Positions 57,119 through 64,000 of a DNA stretch of 64,000 nucleotides are shown in pieces. This stretch comes from Mycobacterium fragae (GTDB lineage Bacteria; Actinomycetota; Actinomycetes; Mycobacteriales; Mycobacteriaceae), in assembly GCF_002102185.1 (NCBI RefSeq), contig NZ_LQOW01000031.1, positions 620,001-684,000 on the forward strand, in the 5' to 3' direction. Position numbers and translations under genes: made by a program. Each line of letters opens with the position of its first letter. The stretch's first letter is position 1. The notes under the pieces are model-generated. The model was not told the DNA's origin. It saw only the letters and a program-made list of their open reading frames with translations, and searched no databases.

Positions 57119-57796
57119 ATGGAGACCGTCGAGTATGCGCCCGGCCGGCTGGTCGACGTTTTCGGCGATCCCGCACAGCCCGCCGTCCTGTTGTGGCACG
57201 GCCAGCAGAGCAACGCCCGCGCCGCCTGCCGTCCGCTCGCCGACCTGTTGGCCGGCCATGGCCGCGGTGTCGTGGTGCCCGACTGGAACTCACACGCCGA
57301 CGACGGTGGTCGGGCCGATCTGCTGCGGTCGCTGGATTTCGCCCGGGACCGGATTGAGGACCCCGACGGCCTGGTGCTCGTGGGCTGGTCGTTGGGCGGC
57401 GCGGCAGCGGCGGGGCTGACGACGCAGGCAAGCCACTACGGTGTCCGGTTCGCTCATACCGTCTGTCTGGCCGGTGCCTTCCTGGTCGCCGACCCGATCT
57501 CCGGAAAGCAACCCGCCGCGGGACTCCCGTCGGAGGAGAACCGGACGCCGTTCACGTTGCTCCATGGCTTGGCCGACGACGCCGTACCGGTCGCGTGGAG
57601 CCGCCAATTCGCTTCGGCCCTCGAGCACAACGGCTGGCCGGTGCAGGTGGTCGAGTTGCCCGCCGATCATGGATCGATCGCCGGCGCGGTCTACGACCCG
57701 GTCGCCGACCGCTATTCGGCCGCCGAGGACGGCGACACATTGGCGGTTGCAGCAGACGTGGCCGCCCGCATCGCGGCCGTATCGGTTGCTCGCTAA
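57119..57796 (+). CDS. Alpha/beta hydrolase
   Basis: A 225-residue compact hydrolase. The nucleophile Ser is in VLVGWSLGGAAAAG (GxSxG), the acid probably in LHGLADDAVPV and the His in LPADHGSIAG. The N-terminal LLWHGQQSN supplies the oxyanion hole. Substrate unknown. It starts at ATG 57119 and converges with a four-base overlap on the lipase-like gene. Confidence 0.88.
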   Translation: METVEYAPGRLVDVFGDPAQPAVLLWHGQQSNARAACRPLADLLAGHGRGVVVPDWNSHADDGGRADLLRSLDFARDRIEDPDGLVLVGWSLGGAAAAGLTTQASHYGVRFAHTVCLAGAFLVADPISGKQPAAGLPSEENRTPFTLLHGLADDAVPVAWSRQFASALEHNGWPVQVVELPADHGSIAGAVYDPVADRYSAAEDGDTLAVAADVAARIAAVSVAR

Positions 57797-59010
57797 CCCT
57801 GCTCTAGCCAATCGCGCAGCTTGGCGTAAACCCGCGGGTGATTGAGCAAGTCGAAGTGATTCAGCCCGCTCAGCGTCGCCCCGTGCTCATCGTCGAACGG
57901 AACTCGCCGCGATTTGCCCCGGCCGGAGGCACTGTAGGAGCGCACCAGGTTGTCGCCAGCGATCACCCCGACCACTGGTCGGGCGTCGGTTGCAGCCACG
58001 AAATGATAAGTCGCGCCAGGCAGGAACGGCACCTCGCGGCAACGATCGCGCAGGAATTCGTCGGGATCGGCGTCGCACCAGTCCTCGTCGAGGCAGGCGC
58101 CGAAGCGCAAATCCTTTACACCGTCGCTGCGAGCATTCAAAAAGCTTGCGATAGCACGCGTTTCGGGCAATCGCGCCAGCGCCCACGATGCGATGTTCAC
58201 CCCCTTTTCCAGATCGGCCCCCAGATGTGGCGAGCCTAGGCACACAACATGACTCACCATGTCGGTCCACCCATGGTGCTGCTCAACGCCATAGTGGCAG
58301 GCGCTGCGCGCCACAAGCCCGCCCATCGAGTGGCCCACCAGCACCAGCTCGCTGAGCGGGACGGGCCACTGCGCTTGCAATCGGTCCAAGATGTCGGCGA
58401 GTTGTCGTCCGTTGACCGACACGTGCAGCCCGGTGTTGTAGCGCAGCAGGACCGGGGTGAAACCCAGATCGTCGCGCAAGCGGTCACCGTAGCTGCGGGT
58501 GTCGTCACCCTCCCGCGGCCGGCGAGACCACCACCGCTCGGTGTGGCACCAGCCGTGGATGAAGACGACTACGCGCCCGGTTGCCGTCGGAAATGCCTCG
58601 GCCAGCGACTCAGCCTCCGGCGGCACCGGCTTGCCGCAGTGCCGGATCGCCATTTCGCCGGCGAGCCGGTTGCCGCGCTCACTCAATTGATGCCCATACA
58701 AGCCGTTGATCGCGGCGATGGCCTCGGCAACCCCGGCGCGTGACTCGAGGGCATCGTCGCCGTCGTCGCCCCAGATATCAGCGGCCATAACACCCGCTGC
58801 GTGGCCCGCGCCACGAACACCGCGGCCCACGCCGCGGTAGATACTGCGCGCCAGACCGTCGTGGATGACTCTGGTGGGAGTGCCCAACGGTCCGATCGAG
58901 TCGAAGGCGCGGCTGGCAATGCCGTCGTGCATCTCCTGCACCACGCCCGTCACCACCGACGACGCCTCGGCCGCCAAATCACCGACCGCGCGGACATCGC
59001 TGCGCTGCAT
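57793..59010 (-). CDS. Lipase/esterase-like alpha/beta hydrolase
   Basis: A 405-residue protein. The first 150 residues are helical and without known motif, followed by a hydrolase domain: VVVFIHGWCHTERWW (oxyanion hole), LVGHSMGGLVARSACHYG (nucleophile Ser) and a C-terminal His in SGLNHFDLLNHP. The sequence CLGSPHLGADLEKGVN is typical of PGAP1/lipase-like enzymes. No signal peptide is seen. ATG 59010 was chosen because GAGGGG precedes it. It is divergent from the acyl-CoA dehydrogenase gene. Confidence 0.87.
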   Translation of the reverse strand: MQRSDVRAVGDLAAEASSVVTGVVQEMHDGIASRAFDSIGPLGTPTRVIHDGLARSIYRGVGRGVRGAGHAAGVMAADIWGDDGDDALESRAGVAEAIAAINGLYGHQLSERGNRLAGEMAIRHCGKPVPPEAESLAEAFPTATGRVVVFIHGWCHTERWWSRRPREGDDTRSYGDRLRDDLGFTPVLLRYNTGLHVSVNGRQLADILDRLQAQWPVPLSELVLVGHSMGGLVARSACHYGVEQHHGWTDMVSHVVCLGSPHLGADLEKGVNIASWALARLPETRAIASFLNARSDGVKDLRFGACLDEDWCDADPDEFLRDRCREVPFLPGATYHFVAATDARPVVGVIAGDNLVRSYSASGRGKSRRVPFDDEHGATLSGLNHFDLLNHPRVYAKLRDWLEQG

Positions 59011-59055
59011 ATCGCCCCTCCGATGTCGTTGGACCTGCGGATTTGTCCACTGAGT

Positions 59056-59074
59056 ATACAAGCGTTTACTGTAT
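59056..59074. promoter_or_regulatory. Inverted repeat upstream of acyl-CoA dehydrogenase gene
   Basis: ATACA and TGTAT arms separated by nine bases (AGCGTTTAC) lie in the AT-rich divergent region 28 bp before the dehydrogenase ATG. It may be an operator for a lipid-responsive repressor; no regulator gene is adjacent. Confidence 0.4.
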
Positions 59075-59102
59075 GTGCTGTGCCGAGCCGATAGGAGCAC
59101 TG

Positions 59103-60320
59103 ATGGACGCGACCTTCTCGCTGGAGCTGCCGGAGGAAGTGGCGCACGTCCGCGACTGGGTGCACGAATTCGCCGAGTCGGTCGTCCGCCCGGCGGCAGC
59201 CGAGTGGGATGAGCGTGAAGAAACTCCGTGGCCGATCATCCAAGAGGCGTCCAAGGTGGGGCTTTACACGCCTGACTTGTTTGCCCAGATGGCAGGCGAG
59301 TCAAGCGGTTTGGGCATGCCCACGGTCTTCGAGGAAATGTTCTGGGGTGACGCCGGAATAGCGTTGTCGATTTTGGCGACCGGTCTTGCCGCGGCGGCGC
59401 TGGCGGCTAACGGGACTCCGCAGCAGCTCGCCGAGTGGCTGCCGCAGATGTTCGGCACCCCGGACGATCCCAAGCTGGGCGCGTTCTGTTCGTCGGAACC
59501 CGGGGCGGGCTCTGACGTCGGAGCCGTGCGCACCCGGGCCAAGTACGACGAAGCCTCCGATCAGTGGGTGCTCAACGGCACCAAAACCTGGGCCACCAAC
59601 GGCGGCATCGCCAACGTGCATGTGGTGGTGGCATCGGTGGAGCCCGAGCTGGGCACCCGTGGCCAGGCGACGTTCATTGTGCCGCCCGGCACGAAAGGAC
59701 TGTCGCAGGGACAGAAGTTCAAAAAGCATGGCATTCGCGCGTCCCACACCGCGGAGGTCGTTCTCGACGATGTCCGCATCCCCGGCGAGCTGATCCTCGG
59801 CGGCAGAGAACGTTTCGAGCGCCGGCTGGCCAAAATCCGTTCCGGTGAACGAACATCCAGCCAGGCCGCGTTGATGACGTTCGAACGCACCCGTCCGGTG
59901 GTCGGGGCGATGGCCTTGGGCATCGCCCGTGCCGCCTACGAGTACGCGCTGGACTACTCGTGCCAACGCGAGCAGTTCGGCAGGAAAATCGCCGAATTCC
60001 AGGCCATCGCTTTCAAGCTGGCCGACATGAAGAGCCGCATCGACGCGTCCCGGATGCTGGTGTGGCGGGCCGCCTGGATGCAGCGAAACAACAAGCCGTT
60101 CAGCTCGGCCGAAGGCTCGATGGCCAAACTGTTCGCCAGCGAGACCGCGGTGTATGTCACCGACGAGGCCATCCAGATCCTCGGCGGCAACGGCTATACC
60201 CGCGAATACCCGGTCGAGCGGATGCATCGAGATGCCAAGATCTTCACGATCTTCGAAGGAACCAGTGAGATTCAGCGACTGGTCATCGGCAGAGCGCTGA
60301 CCGGTCTCCCGATCCGCTGA
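59103..60320 (+). CDS. Acyl-CoA dehydrogenase
   Basis: A 405-residue FAD enzyme of beta-oxidation. Characteristic blocks are FCSSEPGAGSDVGAVRTRA (FAD/substrate loop), KTWATNGGIA, RIPGELILGG and ILGGNGYTREYPVERMHRDAKIFTIFEGTSEIQR; the Glu in IFEGTSE lies at the usual catalytic position. It oxidises an acyl-CoA to the enoyl-CoA, passing electrons to ETF. A ribosome site (TAGGAG) precedes ATG 59103. The nearby enoyl-CoA hydratase at 62914 could act next, but they are not in one operon. The FadE number cannot be assigned by eye. Confidence 0.95.
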   Translation: MDATFSLELPEEVAHVRDWVHEFAESVVRPAAAEWDEREETPWPIIQEASKVGLYTPDLFAQMAGESSGLGMPTVFEEMFWGDAGIALSILATGLAAAALAANGTPQQLAEWLPQMFGTPDDPKLGAFCSSEPGAGSDVGAVRTRAKYDEASDQWVLNGTKTWATNGGIANVHVVVASVEPELGTRGQATFIVPPGTKGLSQGQKFKKHGIRASHTAEVVLDDVRIPGELILGGRERFERRLAKIRSGERTSSQAALMTFERTRPVVGAMALGIARAAYEYALDYSCQREQFGRKIAEFQAIAFKLADMKSRIDASRMLVWRAAWMQRNNKPFSSAEGSMAKLFASETAVYVTDEAIQILGGNGYTREYPVERMHRDAKIFTIFEGTSEIQRLVIGRALTGLPIR

Positions 60321-60366
60321 CGCGACACCCGGGTTTTCGCCCGGTGCCCCGGGGTATCCGTCCCCC

Positions 60367-61425
60367 ATGCGAGTGGCGGTGATTGGCGCGACAGGCAACA
60401 TCGGCACCAGTGTCGTCGAAGCTCTCGCTGCGGATGATCAGATCGAAGCGATCGTGGGCATCGCGCGGCGCCGGCCGACATGGCAGCCCGCCAAGACGAC
60501 GTGGGTGCAAGCAGATGCCGCAAGCGATGAACTCGAGCGCCACTTGCGCGGGGCGGATGCCGTCGTGCAGCTGGCATGGATCTTTCAGCCCACCCACAAC
60601 GAGCTCACCACCTGGCGCAACAACGTCCTCGGCAGCATCCGGGTCTTCGACGCCGCCGCGCGCGCCGGGGTCGGGGCGCTGATCTACGCCTCGTCAGTCG
60701 GTGCGTACTCCCCCGGCCCGCAAGATCGCGGCGTCGACGAATCTTGGCCGACCCATGCGCTGCCGACCGCGGCCTACGGCCGGGAGAAGTCGTATCTGGA
60801 GCGGGTGCTCGACACATTCGAGCGCGACCACCCCGACGTCCGAGTAGTGCGATTGCGGCCGGGCTTCATCTTCAAGCGGGAGTCGGCATCCGAGCAGCGT
60901 CGGCTGTTCGCCGGGCCGCTGCTGCCCAGCACACTGGTTCGGCCATCGCTGTTGCCGGTGATCCCGGACCTGCGCGGCCTGCGCCTGCAGGCCCTGCACT
61001 CGAGCGACGCTGCGCAGGCCTTCCGGCTCGCTGTCGTGCAGCCGGTTCGCGGGGCGTTCAACGTCGCTGCAGATCCCGTGCTGGATGCCCGCACCCTCGG
61101 GCAGCTGCTCAACGCACGCCCGGTCAAGCTTCCGACGCGCCCGGTCCGAGCGGTGATCGCCGCGGCATGGAATCTTCACCTGGTGCCCGCCAGTCCAACG
61201 TTGTTCGATCTGGCGCTGAGCCTGCCGGTTATGGACACCACACGTGCCCGCACTGAGCTCGGGTGGAACCCGTCGCGAACCTCATGTGACGCCATCCGCG
61301 AATTCCTCGATGGGCTCCGGGCGGGTAGTGGCATGGGCACGCCGCCCCTCGAGCCAACCGCCGGCGGGCGGCTGCGTGGTAAGGAGTTCGCAACCGGCGT
61401 CGGGCAGCGAGACCTTCCCCGCTAG
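60367..61425 (+). CDS. NAD-dependent epimerase/dehydratase (extended SDR)
   Basis: A 352-residue protein. The N-terminal cofactor motif is VIGATGNIGTSVVEAL, the downstream LIYASSVGAYSPG supplies the Ser, and AAYGREKSYLERVL gives the YxxxK pair. The last 30 residues are unusual and Arg-rich. The product could be a sugar or steroid epimerase or a hydroxysteroid-type dehydrogenase. It ends in a CTAG shared with the convergent gene. Confidence 0.88.
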   Translation: MRVAVIGATGNIGTSVVEALAADDQIEAIVGIARRRPTWQPAKTTWVQADAASDELERHLRGADAVVQLAWIFQPTHNELTTWRNNVLGSIRVFDAAARAGVGALIYASSVGAYSPGPQDRGVDESWPTHALPTAAYGREKSYLERVLDTFERDHPDVRVVRLRPGFIFKRESASEQRRLFAGPLLPSTLVRPSLLPVIPDLRGLRLQALHSSDAAQAFRLAVVQPVRGAFNVAADPVLDARTLGQLLNARPVKLPTRPVRAVIAAAWNLHLVPASPTLFDLALSLPVMDTTRARTELGWNPSRTSCDAIREFLDGLRAGSGMGTPPLEPTAGGRLRGKEFATGVGQRDLPR

Positions 61426-62177
61426 CGCTGCGCGCGCAGTTGCGCTTTGGCTTCTCGCACCGATTCCGCGGCGTCGCGGCTGGCTTGCTGGGCCCGGTCG
61501 TAGGCCTTCTCCGCGGCGCTGAGGTCTCGTTCGGCCGCGCGCAGTTTCGTGCGAGCCTCGTCGCGACGCATCCTCGCCGCCGAGAGCTCGTCGCGACGCT
61601 CGGTCAGTGCATCGTCGGCCTCGGCCTTGGCATTTTCGGCGGCGGCCAAGGCTGCCCGCAGTTCGTCGACTTGACGGCGCGTGGTCCCATCCTCGGGCGT
61701 GGGCTCGGCCGCCGCCGCTTCGCCGAACCCGAACCCCGACCAACTCTCCGCTTTGGATAGCCTGCCCAGCTTGGCTGCGACCTCGGGGTCGGCGATCGCG
61801 GCCTGCAGCGTGCCGGTGACATCGGCACGCACTGCTTCTGACGCATTTTCCAGCCCGGCTGCCCGGAAGGCGGTGCGGGCCAGTTCGCCGACCAGATGGT
61901 GTTGCTCCGCCGACAGGCCGCGGATGCGCTGCCCGTCCATCGCGGCGTGCGCGTCCCTGAGCTGGTCGCCCAGCTCGGAGAGACGCGATCGAATTTCCTT
62001 GTGCTGCAGCGCAAGCCGGTTGACTACCCACGCCGCCATGGTGGGTTTGCGTGCAGCCGAGATTCGCTTGGCCGCGGCAGCGTCACCCCGCTGCTTGGCC
62101 TCTGCGGCCAGCTTGGCGCGCAGGGCGGTGAAGCCATCCGGCTTCACCCGGTACAGCTCATCGAGCTCGTCGACCAC
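61422..62177 (-). CDS. Conserved hypothetical coiled-coil protein
   Basis: A 251-residue Ala/Glu/Arg-rich protein. The N-terminal 60 residues have FTALRAKLAAEAKQRGD and ARKPTMAAWVVNRLA, which I associate with a family of actinobacterial hypothetical proteins. From about residue 165 to the end there is a long coiled coil (ELRAALAAAENAKAEADD onward). The start is GTG 62177, 15 bp from the next minus-strand gene upstream, so they probably form an operon. Function unknown. Confidence 0.78.
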   Translation of the reverse strand: MVDELDELYRVKPDGFTALRAKLAAEAKQRGDAAAAKRISAARKPTMAAWVVNRLALQHKEIRSRLSELGDQLRDAHAAMDGQRIRGLSAEQHHLVGELARTAFRAAGLENASEAVRADVTGTLQAAIADPEVAAKLGRLSKAESWSGFGFGEAAAAEPTPEDGTTRRQVDELRAALAAAENAKAEADDALTERRDELSAARMRRDEARTKLRAAERDLSAAEKAYDRAQQASRDAAESVREAKAQLRAQR

Positions 62178-62192
62178 CGTGCATCGCCGGTG

Positions 62193-62759
62193 TCAGTGCG
62201 CTCCCGCGTTTGCCTCTTCGGCGGCACCGTTCATGACCACCGCCTCATCCCAGCCGTTGACGTACGTCTCGGTGGACTGCTCGGCGTCGTCCAACCCTGC
62301 GGCCACCCGAAGGGCGGCAATCAGCTGCTGGACCTGCGCCGCCTCCTGGTCGGTTGGAGTGGCCCCGGCCTCGAGCTCGTCCGGAAGCTCCGGGCGAAGC
62401 CCGACGCCTTTGGCCGCCTCCTGAGCCGACAACTTGGCATGAATGCGCGCGGTGTAGAGCTGCTGGCCCAGCGTCGCTCCGGGCGCCGCCGCGGCCCGCT
62501 CCATCAGATCGTCGTAACGTCGCCGCACATCGGCCAGCGCCATGATCACGGTGGGTGTGGACCTGCTGTGGCTCGCGGCGTCGGTCAGCGCGGCGCGCAG
62601 CTTGCGCATGCCGGTAAGAACCACCTCGGCTCGCTTCTGAAACTTCTTGTCCTCGGGGAAAGGCAACGAATCAATGGCGGCCCGGTACATGTGCATCGCC
62701 GCCTCGGCAAGGTTCACAATGACTGGCGCTTCACCTTGATTTTGATCGAATTCGCCCAT
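62193..62759 (-). CDS. Conserved hypothetical protein with possible HTH segment
   Basis: A 188-residue acidic helical protein. A central stretch, LGQQLYTARIHAKLSAQEAAKGVGLRPEL, looks like an XRE-type helix-turn-helix with weak score by eye. The N-terminal half is rich in Ala and Arg (AEVVLTGMRKLRAALTDA). It starts at ATG 62759 and lies just upstream of the coiled-coil gene. DNA binding is a possibility only. Confidence 0.75.
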   Translation of the reverse strand: MGEFDQNQGEAPVIVNLAEAAMHMYRAAIDSLPFPEDKKFQKRAEVVLTGMRKLRAALTDAASHSRSTPTVIMALADVRRRYDDLMERAAAAPGATLGQQLYTARIHAKLSAQEAAKGVGLRPELPDELEAGATPTDQEAAQVQQLIAALRVAAGLDDAEQSTETYVNGWDEAVVMNGAAEEANAGAH

Positions 62760-62913
62760 GACCCCTCAATTCTGTGGTGGTTTTCCAGCTCGGTGACGGC
62801 CCGTCTTCAACTACCGTCACCCTGTCTGCATGGGGACGAGAGTATCGGTAACGGCTCCGTTCGCATAACAATAGGACCCACGTCAACACCCATAGCGAGT
62901 CTCGAGGGAAGCG

Positions 62914-63696
62914 GTGAGCATCGACTACGTGCGCGACGGACACATCGTCACGATCACGATCAACCGGCCCGAGACGCGTAACTCGCTCGACATGGAGCAT
63001 TTCCGCGACCTCGCCCACGCCTGGGCCGCGTTTCGTGACGACCCCGCCGCCTGGGTCGCCGTCATCACCGGTGTCGGCCGGGACTTCTGCACCGGAGCCG
63101 ACCTCAAGAAGTTCATCCCGGAGTTGACCGGCGAGCTGCCCCGGCCCGACGGGTGGAACAAAACTGATGCGATCCACGCCGTCCTGCATCGGTTCCCGGT
63201 GTACAAACCGATCGTCGCCGCGGTGAACGGCGTGTGCGTCGCCGGCGGCTTTGAGATGTTGAGCTGCACCGACATTCGCGTCGCAGTGCCCGACGCACGA
63301 TTCGCGGTGATGGAGCCCAAGCGCGGGCTGTTCGCGGGCGGCGGCAGCACCGTGCGGCTGCCGCGCCAGATGCCCTACCCGTATGCGATGGAGTTGCTGC
63401 TGACCGCCGACATGGTCGACGCCGAGCGCGCGCTCGCCATGGGCCTGATCAACCGCGTCGTGCCGCCGCAGCAGTTGATGGAGGCCGCCTACGACTATGC
63501 CGAGCGGATCACTGCCAACGCACCGCTTGCCGTCTGGGCGACGAAGCAGTCCGCTGTGGAGGGGTTGGCGCTCGATCTGCAGTCGGCGTACGAGAACGAA
63601 ACCCGGCACAGCGACGGCATTTTCGCGACCGAGGACGCCAAAGAAGGCCCCCGCGCCTTCACCGAGAAGCGCCCGCCGCGATGGCAGGCACGCTAA
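62914..63696 (+). CDS. Enoyl-CoA hydratase/isomerase family protein (crotonase)
   Basis: A 260-residue crotonase. The oxyanion loops are VITGVGRDFCTGADLKKF and VAAVNGVCVAGGFEML, followed by FAVMEPKRGLFAGGGSTVRLPRQM, which carries the active-site acid region. The start is GTG 62914 and the length is typical. It hydrates enoyl-CoA or acts on a related CoA ester; the precise reaction cannot be read. Its 3' end overlaps by 38 bases with the convergent Lnt-type gene. Confidence 0.92.
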   Translation: MSIDYVRDGHIVTITINRPETRNSLDMEHFRDLAHAWAAFRDDPAAWVAVITGVGRDFCTGADLKKFIPELTGELPRPDGWNKTDAIHAVLHRFPVYKPIVAAVNGVCVAGGFEMLSCTDIRVAVPDARFAVMEPKRGLFAGGGSTVRLPRQMPYPYAMELLLTADMVDAERALAMGLINRVVPPQQLMEAAYDYAERITANAPLAVWATKQSAVEGLALDLQSAYENETRHSDGIFATEDAKEGPRAFTEKRPPRWQAR

Positions 63697-64000
63697 CCGC
63701 CTGGCGGCGGGACCGCCGTGCAGAAACCACGCAGGAGCACGCGACGATCGAGACCGCGAGGGCCAGCACCCAGTCCCCGAGTCGTTGGTAGAGGGTGCTG
63801 ACCGGCCCCAGAGGAACAGAAACGACGGTCGCGCTGCGGTAACCCCCTGGACGCCAGACGAGTTGTCGCCCGCGCGCGTCGAACGCGGCGCTGTCCCCCG
63901 AAAGCCCGACGTGCACCGCCGGGCGGCCGACCTCGACCGCGCGTACTGCGACTTGGCCGGCCAGTTGTGGCTGCGCCCAACTCCCCTGGTACGTCGACGT
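63659..64000 (-). CDS. Apolipoprotein N-acyltransferase (Lnt)-type protein, C-terminal fragment
   Basis: Only the last 113 residues lie in the window; the gene continues past 64000. The visible part ends the nitrilase-like domain (TYQGSWAQPQLAGQVAVRAV, then VGLSGDSAAFDARGRQLVW) and is followed by a final hydrophobic helix (LGDWVLALAVSIVACSCVV) and a basic tail, as in Lnt enzymes. It lacks a C-terminal Dpm domain, so it is not the Ppm1-type fusion of M. tuberculosis; the second Lnt paralogue group (Rv2262c/Rv2261c) is a better fit. The catalytic residues are outside the window. Confidence 0.8.
   Translation of the reverse strand, partial: TSTYQGSWAQPQLAGQVAVRAVEVGRPAVHVGLSGDSAAFDARGRQLVWRPGGYRSATVVSVPLGPVSTLYQRLGDWVLALAVSIVACSCVVSARRSRRQAVSVPAIAAGASR

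Overview
The window reads as chromosomal DNA of a nontuberculous Mycobacterium. It is GC-rich, densely coded on both strands and uses many GTG and TTG starts with four-base start/stop overlaps. It carries close homologues of M. tuberculosis PncA (Rv2043c), the Rv2041c-Rv2038c sugar importer, FurA-KatG, Tpx (Rv1932), the CBM2 protein Rv1987 and the GH16 enzyme Rv0315. Family and homologue names come from recognising the translated sequences; no database search was possible. I could not fix the species. I saw no tRNA, rRNA, CRISPR array, prophage or intact insertion sequence.

Layout. 1-2665 (minus): GT4 glycosyltransferase, methyltransferase and an alpha/alpha-toroid protein cut by the window edge. 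2842-9444 (plus): two small genes, pncA, a divergent DoxX/ECF41-type sigma pair, then a complete sugar ABC importer. 9441-15350: siderophore-interacting flavoprotein, thioesterase, cytochrome P450, and a coupled pair of M24 peptidase-fold proteins (one with all five metal ligands, one lacking four of them) followed by a VOC protein. 15351-17000: a gene-poor patch with three copies of a 16-bp palindromic repeat around a DUF1801 gene and a frameshifted reductase. 17000-26822: CBM2 protein, PPOX-like protein, a cyclic-nucleotide-binding/RHH fusion, two SDRs (one frameshifted), a NYN-type nuclease, a lytic transglycosylase, a secreted GH172-like protein and a DUF899/SRPBCC/nucleosidase operon. 26812-38465: three Rv0315-type GH16 paralogues interspersed with hydrolase, hemophore-like, acyltransferase, tpx, M28 peptidase, enoyl-CoA hydratase and GT-C genes. 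38506-41546: TetR, two paralogous polytopic proteins and orphan haem-copper-oxidase subunit III- and IV-like genes. 41550-48325: phosphotransferase, tautomerase, two luciferase-like oxidoreductases, a Gly-rich repeat lipoprotein, an SGNH hydrolase and an acyltransferase. 48707-51367: furA-katG. 51408-55997: acyl-CoA synthetase between two paralogous genes, facing a CMD/nitroreductase/SRPBCC operon. 56118-64000: STAS protein, secreted protein, hydrolases, acyl-CoA dehydrogenase, epimerase, two hypothetical genes, enoyl-CoA hydratase and the C-terminus of an Lnt-type protein.

How the genes work together. Well-supported units are NAD salvage (PncA), one sugar importer with all its parts, and peroxide defence (FurA-KatG, Tpx). 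A broad envelope-polysaccharide set (three GH16, GH172-like, CBM2, lytic transglycosylase, GT-C, two acyltransferase-3 proteins) fits wall glycan turnover. Several small oxidoreductase/CoA clusters look like lipid or xenobiotic catabolism, but their substrates cannot be read from sequence. The least explained items are the orphan oxidase module, the active/inactive M24 pair, the palindromic repeat cluster and the shared start-proximal promoters of the GH16 genes.
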